A stretch of 64,000 nt of DNA from Herbaspirillum sp. alder98 (GCF_020179755.1 NZ_JAIUCY010000003.1:1-64000), one strand, 5' to 3'; numbered from the stretch's first letter, positions 37,974 through 51,488 are shown. Numbers and translations are program-made. The notes: a model not told the origin generated them from the letters alone.

Positions 37974-39066
37974 ATGCCCGCACGGCGCCGCGCAACCAAT
38001 GCGCCCCGCCGGCGCGAAACTCCTGCGGCGCCATTCCATAACTGCGACGAAACGCCCGCGTGAAATCGGACGCGCTGGAAAATCCCAGGCCATAGGCGAT
38101 TTCGGCGACCGGGGCATTCGGCATCTCGACCAGCTCGATGGCGGCCGCTGACAGGCGGCACTGCCGGATGTAGGCCAACAATCCGCCGTCGGCTTCGAAC
38201 ATCCGGTACAGCGTTGCGCGCGGCAAGCCGAAGGTGACGAGAATATCTTCCGGCGCCAGCTCGCCGCGATGCAGATTGGCGCCGATATGACGCCGGATCT
38301 GCTCCTTGAGCGCATGACGGGCTGCGGCGCGGCCGCCACCGGAGAGCCGGTCGTGACGCGCGAATGCCGCCAGAATCAACTCGGCGCACTGGTGAATCGC
38401 CATGCCGGCTTGCTGCGGCGCCGTTTGCGCCAGCTGCGGCAGGCCCGCGCACAATGCCTGCAACTGCGGCAGCAGCAACCGGGCCATGGGCGAGGTATAG
38501 GAAATGACCTTGCCATGCAGCGCCTCGGGATCGTCGATGACCTGCGTGACCCGGTCGCGCGGCATGAAGAAGGCCAGCACCCGTGCCCGCGTGGGACGGT
38601 GCATGCGCATCGGCTGGCCCATGTCGAGCGCCAGGATGCCGGGCACGAACTGCTCGGCCTTGCGCTGACGGGTCGGGTCCACCACGGTTTCCATGATCCC
38701 TTCGACGGCCACATGAAAAACGAAGTTGCGCACGTTGTCGCGTGATATCTGGCCCAGGGTGCGCATCTGCAGCAGCGGATCGGTGCGGCTCTCGAGATAG
38801 ATCATGTCGGGCAGCACGTAGCTGTCGAGCTCACCATGGAAGCCGGTCTGCGCTTGCGCGCGCGAGACGGGCGTATCGACCAGCCGGCCGACACGGTCGG
38901 ACCAGGCCTGCGCCTGCTGGCTGCGGGCTTCGCCGGCCACGCTGAAATGCTCGTGCGCCAGCAGCGTTGCCCGCAACTCATGTGCGGCGCTTGACTGGGG
39001 AATGGCATAGCGTTCGCGCGAGCGCGACCGCTCCAGACCGACTGTCGTTGTGTAAGCCCCCGCCAT
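37972..39066 (-). CDS. AraC-family transcriptional regulator
   Basis: The 364-residue regulator has a C-terminal AraC/XylS double helix-turn-helix (about 255-350: LAPEDILVTFGLPRATLYRMF and VAEIAYGLGFSSASDFTRAFRRSYGMAPQEFR). The N-terminal part resembles the substrate-sensing AraC_binding_2 region of FeaR/NahR-like activators. No target gene is adjacent, so its regulon is unknown. It begins near an orphan small-RNA-like region. Confidence 0.9.
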   Translation of the reverse strand: MAGAYTTTVGLERSRSRERYAIPQSSAAHELRATLLAHEHFSVAGEARSQQAQAWSDRVGRLVDTPVSRAQAQTGFHGELDSYVLPDMIYLESRTDPLLQMRTLGQISRDNVRNFVFHVAVEGIMETVVDPTRQRKAEQFVPGILALDMGQPMRMHRPTRARVLAFFMPRDRVTQVIDDPEALHGKVISYTSPMARLLLPQLQALCAGLPQLAQTAPQQAGMAIHQCAELILAAFARHDRLSGGGRAAARHALKEQIRRHIGANLHRGELAPEDILVTFGLPRATLYRMFEADGGLLAYIRQCRLSAAAIELVEMPNAPVAEIAYGLGFSSASDFTRAFRRSYGMAPQEFRAGGAHWLRGAVRA

Positions 39067-39139
39067 ACCCAGCCCCGTTCTACCGATATCGCATTTTATT
39101 TTGAAAAAGTGAGACTGGCGGTCAAGTCGACTAAAAAAC

Positions 39140-39285
39140 CGGCGCTATGATTGTCTTGTTGGTAAGACTGCATGGCCATGGAGTAATAAATACCATCGGG
39201 CCAATCGACAACCAGAGCCCCCGCGCCACACCCGATGCAAGAAGACTCCCTCACTAGTGCCTGCCTCGCGGCAGGCATTTTTTTC
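39140..39285 (+). ncRNA. Candidate small RNA ending at an orphan terminator
   Basis: A strong intrinsic terminator (TGCCTGCC 39259-39266 / GGCAGGCA 39271-39278, then seven Ts) reads on the plus strand, yet no plus-strand gene lies upstream; both neighbours are leftward. A TATGAT box near 39147 with GTCAAG about 18 bases before it could start a transcript of about 130 bases. A bulged hairpin GGCCATGG...CCATcgGGCC precedes the terminator. The start is a guess; the terminator is firm. Confidence 0.4.
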
Positions 39286-41086
39286 AGCCCGACTTCTTCA
39301 GCCAGGATTCACGCTGGCGCACCGTGGCGGCAGGCTTGCCGAGTGCGCTCAACTTCACCGGCACCAGGCCATCGGCCTTGAGCCTGACCCCGACGTCGAG
39401 CAACTCGTCACGACGGAAGACGTGGACCCGCACGGTATCGTTGACGCGATAACGCGCCAGCAGGCCCTCGAAGCCACCCGCCACCACCCTGAGTCCATCC
39501 ATCGCCACCAGCTTGTCGCCGGCCGACAGGCCGGCCAGTGCCGCCGGTCCGCCTTCATAGACGCTGGCCAGCTTGGCATCGGCGCCATCCTTGACGATGC
39601 GCGCGCCCAACCATGGCTTGAGGTCACGACCGCTTTCATCATCATGACCGACACCGAAGGCCGGCAGCAGCTCGGCCAGCGGGACATCGTCGGTGCCGAC
39701 AATGTGGCGATCATAAAACCGCTTGAGACTGGCGCCGCTCAACTCTTCCATCAGGGCCAGCATCTGGTCTTCCGGCACCCCGGCGCCGATGGCGTCGCCC
39801 TCGAAGAAATCACGACCATAGCGCAGCCAGAGTCCGCGCATGACATCGTCAAGCGAGCGACGGCCACGGGTCTGGGTGCGGATGGTCAAATCCAGCCCCA
39901 GCGCCACCAGCGAACCCTTGGTGTAGTAACTGACGATGGCATTGGGCGCGTTTTCGTCCTGGCGGTAATACTTGACCCAGGCATCGAAGCTCGACTCGGC
40001 CACGCTCTGCTTCTTGCGACCGCTGCCGCGCAGCACGCCATTGACCGTCTTGGCCAGCAACTTGAGGTAATTGTCGGTATCGATGACGCCGGTGCGCACC
40101 AGGAACAGGTCGTCGTAATAGCTGGTGAAGCCTTCGAACAACCATAACAGCGAGGTATATCCCTCCTGGCGCAGGTCATACGGCGCGAACACGGCGGGCT
40201 TGATGCGCTTGACGTTCCAGGTATGGAAATATTCGTGACTGCACAGGCCCAGGTAGGTCCGATAGCCATCGGTCTGTTCGGCCCGCCCCTTGACCGGCAG
40301 GTCGGCGCGCGCGCAGATCAGGGCGGTCGAGGCGCGATGCTCGAGGCCGCCGTAGCCATCCCCCACCGCCATGGTCATGAACACATAGCGCGCCATCGGT
40401 GCGCGACGGGTCTTGGGTTCGAAGAACGCAATCTGGGCTTCGCAGATCTTCTTCAGGTCGGCGCACAGGCGCGGCAGGTCAAGGTTGGGGACCTGCCCGG
40501 TAATGACCACGTCATGCTGCGTGCCGTGGGCGTCGAAGGTGGCCAGGGCGAAGCTGCCGATTTCGACCGGATGATCGATCAGCTCGTCGTAGTTCTGCGC
40601 CACGTAGGAACCGAAACCATAGCGCCGGGCCTTCAACTCGGGCAACGAAGTGGCCACGCGCCAGCGCTTGAAGGCCTCGCCTTCGGGACGGACGATCTCG
40701 ACCACATGCTGCCCCTCTTCAAAGCCATGCACCGCCAGGAACACGCTGGTGCCATTGAAGAAACCGTGCGTCTGGTCCAGGTGCGCAGTGCGCACCGACA
40801 GGTCCCAGGCATAGACCTGGTACGACAGCGTCAGCGCTCCGTTGCAGGGCGCTGCCTGCCAGGTATGCTTGTCGCGCTTCTTGAGCGTTACCTTGCGCCC
40901 GCCCGACTCGCCCTTGATCTGCACGATATTCTTGGCGAATTCGCGAATCATGTAACTCCCCGGAATCCAGGCCGGTAGCGAAAACACCTGGCCATCGGCG
41001 GCAGGCCGATCAACCGTCACGGTGACTTCATAGACGTGGGATGCGGGATCGCGGGAAGTGATGGTGTAGCGGATCGGAGTGGCCAT
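39284..41086 (-). CDS. M61-family glycyl aminopeptidase-like protease with PDZ domain
   Basis: The 600-residue metalloprotease has an N-terminal beta domain (about 1-165), a catalytic domain with the zinc motif HEYFH (in LCSHEYFHTWN) and the third ligand Glu in WLFEGFTSYYDD. A PDZ domain follows near residues 480-560 (LGARIVKDGADAKLASVYEGGPAALAGLSAGDKLVAMDGLRV). No signal peptide is seen, so it is likely cytosolic. Family members show preference for N-terminal Gly/Ala in Sphingomonas; substrates here are unknown. Confidence 0.92.
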   Translation of the reverse strand: MATPIRYTITSRDPASHVYEVTVTVDRPAADGQVFSLPAWIPGSYMIREFAKNIVQIKGESGGRKVTLKKRDKHTWQAAPCNGALTLSYQVYAWDLSVRTAHLDQTHGFFNGTSVFLAVHGFEEGQHVVEIVRPEGEAFKRWRVATSLPELKARRYGFGSYVAQNYDELIDHPVEIGSFALATFDAHGTQHDVVITGQVPNLDLPRLCADLKKICEAQIAFFEPKTRRAPMARYVFMTMAVGDGYGGLEHRASTALICARADLPVKGRAEQTDGYRTYLGLCSHEYFHTWNVKRIKPAVFAPYDLRQEGYTSLLWLFEGFTSYYDDLFLVRTGVIDTDNYLKLLAKTVNGVLRGSGRKKQSVAESSFDAWVKYYRQDENAPNAIVSYYTKGSLVALGLDLTIRTQTRGRRSLDDVMRGLWLRYGRDFFEGDAIGAGVPEDQMLALMEELSGASLKRFYDRHIVGTDDVPLAELLPAFGVGHDDESGRDLKPWLGARIVKDGADAKLASVYEGGPAALAGLSAGDKLVAMDGLRVVAGGFEGLLARYRVNDTVRVHVFRRDELLDVGVRLKADGLVPVKLSALGKPAATVRQRESWLKKSG

Positions 41087-41221
41087 GTGCGTGAGCGAAG
41101 ATGCCGGCGTGCGGCGATGGCTTATTTTACTTGAGCCGCAGGGCGGTGCTGGAGTTATCCGTTAGCGTTGCGCGCTTCCTGAGCGTCAGGCTGGTGAAGC
41201 ATTGGAGTGCATAAAAACAAG

Positions 41222-41253
41222 ACGCTGGGTTCTGACGTTCGTCAGAACGACGG
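41222..41253 (-). repeat. REP-like palindromic element, copy A
   Basis: Read on the minus strand: CCGTCGT, hairpin TCTGAC-GAAC-GTCAGA, ACCCAGCGT (32 bases). The outer arms are identical to copy B at 41307-41338, while the hairpin stem differs by fully compensated bases. It lies in the non-coding gap between the M61 protease gene and gltD. Confidence 0.75.
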
Positions 41254-41306
41254 TGCTAGGGTGAGCGATACCGATGGAACACCCCATGGAGTTAGCCCCC
41301 CCTCCC

Positions 41307-41338
41307 CCGTCGTCCCGGCGAAGGCCGGGACCCAGCGT
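41307..41338 (+). repeat. REP-like palindromic element, copy B
   Basis: Read on the plus strand: CCGTCGT, hairpin CCCGGC-GAAG-GCCGGG, ACCCAGCGT (32 bases). It is inverted relative to copy A, so the pair forms a two-unit palindrome of the kind called BIME in enterics. The core CCCGGC-n4-GCCGGG-acCCAGCG is of a dispersed type found in many alpha- and beta-proteobacteria. Confidence 0.75.
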
Positions 41339-41381
41339 CGTTAACTCCACATCGATGCCGGACGAATAACAAAAACACGCG

Positions 41382-41415
41382 AAAAAAAACCGGAAAGACT
41401 TTCGTCTCTCCGGTT
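41382..41415 (-). terminator. gltBD operon terminator
   Basis: On the minus strand, AACCGGAgagac-gaaa-gtcttTCCGGTT is followed by TTTTTT, which shows as eight As at 41382-41389. It lies 49 bases past the gltD stop. Confidence 0.9.
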
Positions 41416-41463
41416 CCAGGGTCAAATGAAGCAAGCGTTACATTGCCGGTCCTGTGCGATCGA

Positions 41464-42927
41464 TCAGCGTGGCAGCAGCGAGGCGCCCATCAGGTATTCG
41501 TCGACCGCACGCGCGCATTGGCGGCCTTCGCGAATGGCCCACACCACCAGCGACTGACCACGACGCATATCGCCAGCGGCAAACACCTTGTCGACCGAGG
41601 TCTTGTAGCAACCTTCGCCGTCGGTGGCTGCCTTGGCATTGCCGCGTGCATCCTTGTCGACGCCGAAGGCGTCCAGCACCTGCTGCACCGGCGACACGAA
41701 GCCCATTGCCAGCAAGACCAGGTCGGCCTTCATCTCGAATTCGGAATCAGGCACTTCCTGCATCTTGCCGTCCTTCCATTCGACGCGCGCGGCGATCAGC
41801 TTCTCGACCTTTCCATTCTTGCCTTCCAGGCGCTTGGTGGCCACGGCCCAGTCGCGGTCGCAACCTTCTTCATGCGATGACGAGGTGCGCAGCTTGGTCG
41901 GCCAGTAAGGCCAGACCAGCGGCTTGTTTTCGGCTTCCGGCGGTTGCGGCATCAGTTCGAACTGGATCACCGATTCGGCGCCATGACGGTTCGAGGTGCC
42001 GACGCAATCGGAACCGGTATCGCCGCCGCCGATCACCACCACGTGCTTGCCGGTCGCCAGCAACTGGTTCTTCAGCTTGTCGCCGGCATTGACCTTGTTC
42101 TGGAACGGCAGGAAGTCCATCGCGAAATGCACGCCCTTCAATTCACGCCCCGGCACCGGCAGATCGCGCGGCTGCTCGGCGCCGCCCGAGATGATGACGG
42201 CGTCGAAGTCTTTCTTGAGCTCGTCCGGGGAGATGGTTTCCTTGGCCCAGTTATTGACGTTCTCGGGGAAATCCTTGCCCACGAAGACGCTGGTGCGGAA
42301 CACCACGCCTTCGGCTTCCATCTGCTTCACGCGCAGGTCGATGTGCTGCTTTTCCATCTTGAAGTCGGGAATGCCGTAACGCAGCAAACCACCGATGCGA
42401 TCGCTCTTCTCGAACACCGTCACGTCATGACCGGCGCGCGCCAGCTGCTGGGCTGCCGCCATGCCGGCGGGCCCGCCACCGACCACGGCGACCTTCTTGC
42501 CGGTCTTGATGGCGGCCGGTTGCGGCACCACCCAGCCGTTTTCCCAACCCTTGTCGATGATGAAGTGCTCGATCGACTTGATGCCCACGGCGTCGCTGTT
42601 GATGCCCAGCGTGCAGGCCGATTCGCATGGCGCCGGACAGATGCGGCCGGTGAATTCGGGGAAGTTGTTGGTCTGGTGCAGGGTGTCCAGCGCTTCCTTG
42701 TAGTCGCCGCGATAGACCAGGTCATTCCAGTCGGGAATGATGTTGTTGACCGGGCAGCCGTTGTTACAGAATGGAATGCCGCAATCCATGCAGCGCGCGC
42801 CCTGGATCTTGGCATCGCCGTCGCTCAGGTGCAGGACGAATTCCTTGTAGTGCTTGGTGCGTGCGGCTGGCGCTTCGCTGGCCTCCTTGAGGCGCTGGTA
42901 TTCCATGAAACCGGTTGCTTTTCCCAT
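41464..42927 (-). CDS. gltD: Glutamate synthase (NADPH) small subunit
   Basis: The 487-residue subunit passes electrons from NADPH to GltB. N-terminal cysteines for 4Fe-4S clusters are in [17 protein letters not shown] and [12 protein letters not shown]. The FAD site is [18 protein letters not shown] and the NADPH site [15 protein letters not shown]. It is downstream of gltB (116 bases) on the same strand, and a strong terminator closes the operon. Together the enzyme makes two glutamates from glutamine and 2-oxoglutarate. Confidence 0.96.
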   Translation of the reverse strand: MGKATGFMEYQRLKEASEAPAARTKHYKEFVLHLSDGDAKIQGARCMDCGIPFCNNGCPVNNIIPDWNDLVYRGDYKEALDTLHQTNNFPEFTGRICPAPCESACTLGINSDAVGIKSIEHFIIDKGWENGWVVPQPAAIKTGKKVAVVGGGPAGMAAAQQLARAGHDVTVFEKSDRIGGLLRYGIPDFKMEKQHIDLRVKQMEAEGVVFRTSVFVGKDFPENVNNWAKETISPDELKKDFDAVIISGGAEQPRDLPVPGRELKGVHFAMDFLPFQNKVNAGDKLKNQLLATGKHVVVIGGGDTGSDCVGTSNRHGAESVIQFELMPQPPEAENKPLVWPYWPTKLRTSSSHEEGCDRDWAVATKRLEGKNGKVEKLIAARVEWKDGKMQEVPDSEFEMKADLVLLAMGFVSPVQQVLDAFGVDKDARGNAKAATDGEGCYKTSVDKVFAAGDMRRGQSLVVWAIREGRQCARAVDEYLMGASLLPR

Positions 42928-43043
42928 TTTCCTCTCACATTCTCGCTAAGGATGCGACGGGCGGCGATTCGATTGCGCCTGCCCGTCGGCTTACTTGATT
43001 GACTTGACGTTGGCTGCTGCCTGATTCAGCGGACTCCGCTGGT

Positions 43044-47720
<4,677 letters not shown>

Positions 47721-47840
47721 ACGGTACTCCACCACTTTGTCAGTAAGGATATTAAGAATAGTGCAGTGCACCCAATAGTTCAATAAGAATAAATAGGGTC
47801 GGAGTAATAATTAAAACCCTGAAAATTCTCGGTTTTTATT

Positions 47841-47857
47841 ATTGGGGACAGAGTAAT
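47841..47857 (+). repeat. Left inverted repeat of the RAYT unit
   Basis: ATTGGGGACAGAGTAAT. Its reverse complement recurs, with one mismatch, at 48676-48692 on the far side of the transposase gene. A related AGGGTCGGAGTAATAATT lies just outside, at about 47795-47812. Confidence 0.75.
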
Positions 47858-47908
47858 GGAATCCGCGCCAAGTCATTGATATTGATACTCATTTTTATTT
47901 AAGCGTTT

Positions 47909-48637
47909 TCACTTCGACACTTCGCTATCGTCCGCATCGGCGACTTCTGCACGCGCCGCCAGCGGTCGGCCACGCTTGGCCGGGCTCACGCGGCGCCGGG
48001 TCTGCCGTTCGAGTTCCTGCTTGAAGGCATCCGAGCCCAGCGCCCAGCCCTTGAGCGTGGCGGCGGTAATACTGTCGATATGGGCCTGCGACAGCCCCTC
48101 TTCCAGCGACTGGCGATAGGCGATCTCGCGATCAAAGGGCGTGTTGCCAATATCCCAATAACGCGGATGATCGGTGACCAGTCCGTCCTGCTTGGCGCCG
48201 ATATGGTGCATCGCGCTGGACCACGGATAGTCGGCCGGCGACGCCACCAGCCCGCTGCGCACCGGATTGAGCTCGATGTAATGGCACACCGCCAGCAGGT
48301 GCAGCTCCGGGTCCACCACGGTAGCGCGGTAGCGGCCCTGCCAAAGCGTCCCGCTGCGCCCGACCTTCTGGTTGAAATAGGGCACATAGTGGCGCCCTAT
48401 CCATTGCATCATCCGTGCCAGCCCCTGGTCGTCGACCGGCGTGGCGAGCAGGTGCAGATGGTCCGGCATCAGGACATAGGCATGGATGGCAACCTTGAAC
48501 TGGCGCGCCGCCTCCTTGAGCCACGCCAGGAAATGGAGGTAGTCGTCGGCATCGCGAAAAATGGTCAGGCCATCATGCCCGCGCTGGATGATGTGATGCG
48601 GCTGGTGGGGAACGACGAGACGGGGAAGACGGGCCAT
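47909..48637 (-). CDS. REP-associated tyrosine transposase (RAYT, Y1_Tnp)
   Basis: The 242-residue protein starts at the ATG at 48637 (MARLPRLVVPHQPHHIIQRG); a TTG at 48661 would add eight residues. The N-terminal two-thirds is an IS200/IS605-like Y1 transposase domain. It has the HxH metal motif (H60, H62 in MPDHLHLLATP), SGTLWQGRYRA, and HYIELNPVRSGLV. The C-terminal 80 residues are basic and partly disordered. RAYT proteins bind and cut REP palindromes, and are usually domesticated rather than mobile. It is flanked by 17-base inverted repeats. Confidence 0.9.
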   Translation of the reverse strand: MARLPRLVVPHQPHHIIQRGHDGLTIFRDADDYLHFLAWLKEAARQFKVAIHAYVLMPDHLHLLATPVDDQGLARMMQWIGRHYVPYFNQKVGRSGTLWQGRYRATVVDPELHLLAVCHYIELNPVRSGLVASPADYPWSSAMHHIGAKQDGLVTDHPRYWDIGNTPFDREIAYRQSLEEGLSQAHIDSITAATLKGWALGSDAFKQELERQTRRRVSPAKRGRPLAARAEVADADDSEVSK

Positions 48638-48675
48638 GAGATCAGGGAAGGCGGGCGACAAAGCAAGCAGGCTAG

Positions 48676-48692
48676 ATTACTCCGTCCCCAAT
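48676..48692 (-). repeat. Right inverted repeat of the RAYT unit
   Basis: ATTACTCCGTCCCCAAT on the plus strand is the reverse complement of the left repeat with one mismatch. The two repeats enclose about 850 bases containing only the transposase gene, which suggests the whole unit inserted between gltB and the TerC genes. Confidence 0.75.
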
Positions 48693-48740
48693 TTCAAGCA
48701 GATTCGCACCCGTGCCCTTCGGCGCATCGCCAGGGGCAAT

Positions 48741-48773
48741 GAAAAAGGCCGACCGGATTGCGCCGGTCGGCCT
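48741..48773 (-). terminator. Terminator after the TerC gene
   Basis: An 11-base stem, AGGCCGACCGG (48746-48756) / CCGGTCGGCCT (48763-48773), is followed on the minus strand by five Ts. Confidence 0.9.
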
Positions 48774-48799
48774 CTACACCTGACATCAAGCTAGCTCAG

Positions 48800-49765
48800 T
48801 CAGACGGTCTTCTTGTCGCGCGTCAGCACCAGGCTGAGCAGGATCGACACCAGCAGGATCGCCCCCACCGTCGCCAGCGACCACATCACGGGGATGTGAT
48901 ACCAGTACGCCAGCAGCATCTTGCTCCCCACGAACAGCAGCACCAGCGCCAGGCCGTACTTGAGGAAGTGGAAGCGCTCGGCCGAATCCGCCAGCAGGAA
49001 GTACAGCGCCCGCAAGCCCATGATCGCAAACATGTTCGACGTGAACACGATGAACGGGTCCTTGGTGATGGCAAAGATGGCCGGGATGCTATCGACCGCA
49101 AACACCAGGTCGGACAACTCGATGAGCAGCAGCACCAGCATCAGCGGCGTGAAATAACGCACGCCATTCTGCATCGTGAAGAATTTCTCGCCGTCGTAGT
49201 TGTCGCTGATCTTCAGGTGACCGCGTAACCAGCGCAGCAACGCGTTGTTGCCAAGATCGCCTTCATGATCAGCAAAGATCAGCATCTTCACACCGGTAAA
49301 TACGAGGAACGCGCCGAAGATGTACAGGATCCAGCTGAACTGCGCGATCAGCCAGGCGCCCAGCAGGATCATCACCGCCCGCAGCACGATGGCGCCGATC
49401 ACACCGTACAGCAGCACCCGGCGCTGCAACTCCGGCGGCACCGCGAAGTAGCTGAAGATCATCAGGAACACGAAGATGTTATCGACCGACAGCGCCTTCT
49501 CGATCATGTACCCCGAGAGGAACTCGGCACTCTTCTGGTTGGCGATCTCGCGCCCGACGTTGGCATCCAGATACCACCACATCAGGCCGCCAAAGGCCAA
49601 TGCCAGCGCAATCCACACCAGCGACCAGCCCAGCGCCTCACGCGGGGTGACGCGGTGCGAATGACGCCCGCCCAGCACGAACATGTCCAGGGCCAGCATG
49701 CCCAGTACGAATACGATGAATCCAGCCCACATCGGGCCGGTTGCGAAGCTTTCCACTGCGCTCAT
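48800..49765 (-). CDS. TerC/Alx-family integral membrane protein
   Basis: The 321-residue protein has about nine helices. The TerC signature acidic motifs are ALDMF, EKALSVDNIFVFLMIF and LIELSDLVFAVDSIPAIFAIT. Family members (Alx, MeeF) export Mn2+ or help load exoenzymes with metal, and E. coli alx responds to alkaline pH. It lies 41 bases downstream of a zinc-ribbon gene on the same strand. A divergent NhaR-type regulator lies beyond. No yybP-ykoY riboswitch is evident in the short upstream gap. Confidence 0.92.
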   Translation of the reverse strand: MSAVESFATGPMWAGFIVFVLGMLALDMFVLGGRHSHRVTPREALGWSLVWIALALAFGGLMWWYLDANVGREIANQKSAEFLSGYMIEKALSVDNIFVFLMIFSYFAVPPELQRRVLLYGVIGAIVLRAVMILLGAWLIAQFSWILYIFGAFLVFTGVKMLIFADHEGDLGNNALLRWLRGHLKISDNYDGEKFFTMQNGVRYFTPLMLVLLLIELSDLVFAVDSIPAIFAITKDPFIVFTSNMFAIMGLRALYFLLADSAERFHFLKYGLALVLLFVGSKMLLAYWYHIPVMWSLATVGAILLVSILLSLVLTRDKKTV

Positions 49766-49806
49766 TTGTTTGCCTCTTTGGCGTTATTGTTGAAAAGCGT
49801 TGGTGT

Positions 49807-50145
49807 TCAGTCGAAATCGAAGATCTCGCCCAGAAAACCTTTTTTCTTGCGCTTGTGATCATAGCCGTACGAACCATGACTGTGGCCATGACCACTGTGA
49901 CCGCTGTGACCACTGTGACCACCATGACCGAAACGCTGGTCATTGGAATATTGCGGCGGCGCCGCGCGAGGCGCGGGTGCCGGCGTGAGCGCAGGTGGCG
50001 CGGCAGCGGCCGCCGAGCGCTCGATGAGCTTGTCGAGCTCACCACGATCCAGCCATACGCCGCGACACTGCCCGCAGTAGTCGATTTCGATACCTTGCCG
50101 TTCCGATATCAACAGGTCGGTGGTACTGCAAACGGGACATTTCAT
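49807..50145 (-). CDS. Zinc-ribbon (TFIIB-type) protein with His/Gly repeat
   Basis: A 112-residue protein. The N-terminus is a zf-TFIIB domain with two CxxC pairs (MKCPVC and YCGQCRGVWLDRGELDKLIE). An Ala/Pro linker follows, then a His-rich repeat based on GHS (GHGGHSGHSGHSGHGHSHG), and a basic tail ending GFLGEIFDFD. The repeat suggests Zn, Ni or Mn binding. It is the first gene of a probable two-gene operon with terC, and the C-terminal GEIFDFD motif recurs in this family. The DNA here is a short tandem array of CACTGTGAC-like units. Confidence 0.88.
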   Translation of the reverse strand: MKCPVCSTTDLLISERQGIEIDYCGQCRGVWLDRGELDKLIERSAAAAAPPALTPAPAPRAAPPQYSNDQRFGHGGHSGHSGHSGHGHSHGSYGYDHKRKKKGFLGEIFDFD

Positions 50146-50285
50146 CTGATCTCTCCTTGAAAGTATCGAAGAATCACGGGCCGAACGACCCGGAACAGCG
50201 CCACTTTAAGAGAAACTGAAACAATTGAAAATTCGAATATACTGAAATATCACATCGGAAAAACCGAACTATTCGACTTCTTGCT
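50146..50285. promoter_or_regulatory. Divergent promoter region, zinc-ribbon/terC and nhaR
   Basis: This A/T-rich 140-base gap between divergent genes contains the palindrome ATTCGAAT (50232-50239) and a small dyad CGGaaaaaCCG (50257-50267). AGGAGA lies ahead of the zinc-ribbon gene. NhaR or a similar LysR protein is the likely ligand; the exact operator is not resolved. Confidence 0.4.
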
Positions 50286-51215
50286 ATGGCCGCCCTCAAC
50301 TACAAGCACCTGCATTATTTCTGGACCGTCGCCAAGACCGGGGGCATCGCCCGCGCCAGCGAGCGACTGCACCTGACGGCACAGACGGTCAGCGGGCAGA
50401 TCGCCCTGTTCGAGGAAAGCCTGGGCTACAAGCTCTTCAAACGCGTGGGACGCCGGCTTGAACTCAATGACACCGGCCGCATGGTGTTCGACTATGCCGA
50501 CCGGCTCTTCACCATCGGCGAAGAACTCGAAGAGGCGCTGCGCTTCCGACCCGGCGGACGGGCGCTGCAGCTGCGCGTGGGCGTGGCCGATGCGGTGCCC
50601 AAGGCGATTGCCTACCTGCTGCTGGAGGCGGCCCTGGCCATGGACGAACCGATTCGCATCGTGTGCCGCGAGGGCAAACTCGATGTGCTGCTGGCCGAGT
50701 TGGCGATCCACCGGCTCGATATCGTCATCGCCGACAGTCCGATGCCGGCCAATGTCGAGGTCAGGGGATTTCACCACCTGCTGGGGGAAAGCGACACCAG
50801 CTTCTTCGCCACCCCGGCCCTGGCACGACGCTACAAGAAGGATTTTCCACGCAGCCTGGACGACGCGCCATTCCTGATGCCTGGCGACGATGCCGCCGTG
50901 CGGCCCCGGCTGCTGCGCTGGTTCGAAAAAGAAAAGGTGCGCCCGCAGATCGCCGGCGAATTCGACGATGGCGCCCTGCTGCTGGCGTTCGGCGACGCCG
51001 GTGCCGGTATCTTTGCCGCCCCCAGCGCCATCGCCGCGCAGATCAAGAAGCAATATGGCCTGGTCGAGATCGGGCGCACGGAGGCCGTACGCGAACAGTT
51101 CTATGCCATCTCCGTCGAACGCCGCCTGACCCATCCTGCCGTCCTGGCCATTCAATCCGCGGCACGCGCCAACCTGATCGGTAACACCGCGAAAAATACC
51201 CGCCCGGAGAACTGA
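50286..51215 (+). CDS. nhaR: NhaR-like LysR-family regulator
   Basis: The 309-residue protein has the characteristic NhaR N-terminus (NYKHLHYFWTVAKTGGIARASERLHLTAQTVSGQI, then LGYKLFKRVGRRLELNDTG). The effector domain contains LRVGVADAVPKAIAYLLLEAA. In E. coli NhaR activates Na+/H+ antiport and pga genes in response to Na+ and high pH. Here it is divergent from a zinc-ribbon/TerC operon, not from an nhaA gene, suggesting alkaline or metal stress control. The symbol follows family resemblance. Confidence 0.85.
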   Translation: MAALNYKHLHYFWTVAKTGGIARASERLHLTAQTVSGQIALFEESLGYKLFKRVGRRLELNDTGRMVFDYADRLFTIGEELEEALRFRPGGRALQLRVGVADAVPKAIAYLLLEAALAMDEPIRIVCREGKLDVLLAELAIHRLDIVIADSPMPANVEVRGFHHLLGESDTSFFATPALARRYKKDFPRSLDDAPFLMPGDDAAVRPRLLRWFEKEKVRPQIAGEFDDGALLLAFGDAGAGIFAAPSAIAAQIKKQYGLVEIGRTEAVREQFYAISVERRLTHPAVLAIQSAARANLIGNTAKNTRPEN

Positions 51216-51488
51216 CAACTTGCTGACTGAATCGACGCTGTTACAACTGACTGCTGCGATAACAAGGATGCAAAAACACTAACTCGATGCGCCCTTTGCG
51301 CCATCCATGCACGGCGGCGGCAGCACCTGAGGGTTCTCATGTGGCGAGGTTGTTTTTGCGAGGATGACGATTCCGCTGCGATGTACTCGCGCACATCATC
51401 AAAATCGATGAAAGAAGGCCGCAAACGCGCATCAAACATGCGTTTCGGCACAATCGATTCGGCAAAAGAAAAACCCCACGGGCTTTGC
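51216..51488. other. Non-coding region after nhaR with a bulged hairpin
   Basis: No credible gene; open frames on both strands here have poor codon character. It contains a bulged hairpin (AAACGCgcAT...ATGCGTTT, near 51424-51445) and leads into further hairpins to the right. Confidence 0.5.

Larger units (their letters stand above)
41087..41463. other. Intergenic region with REP pair and gltD terminator
   Basis: No gene is present between the two leftward genes. The contents are the REP-like pair, a C-rich tract (41296-41308) and the gltD terminator. The remaining sequence near the M61 start shows nothing I can name. Confidence 0.6.

Noticed and set aside
48663-48799. yybP-ykoY manganese riboswitch sought near terC
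   Set aside because: terC is second in an operon with only 41 bases before it, and no matching conserved motif is visible there or ahead of the first gene.
49860-49925. Tandem CACTGTGAC-like units considered as a CRISPR or minisatellite
   Set aside because: The units are in frame and encode the GHS repeat of the zinc-ribbon protein; no spacers.
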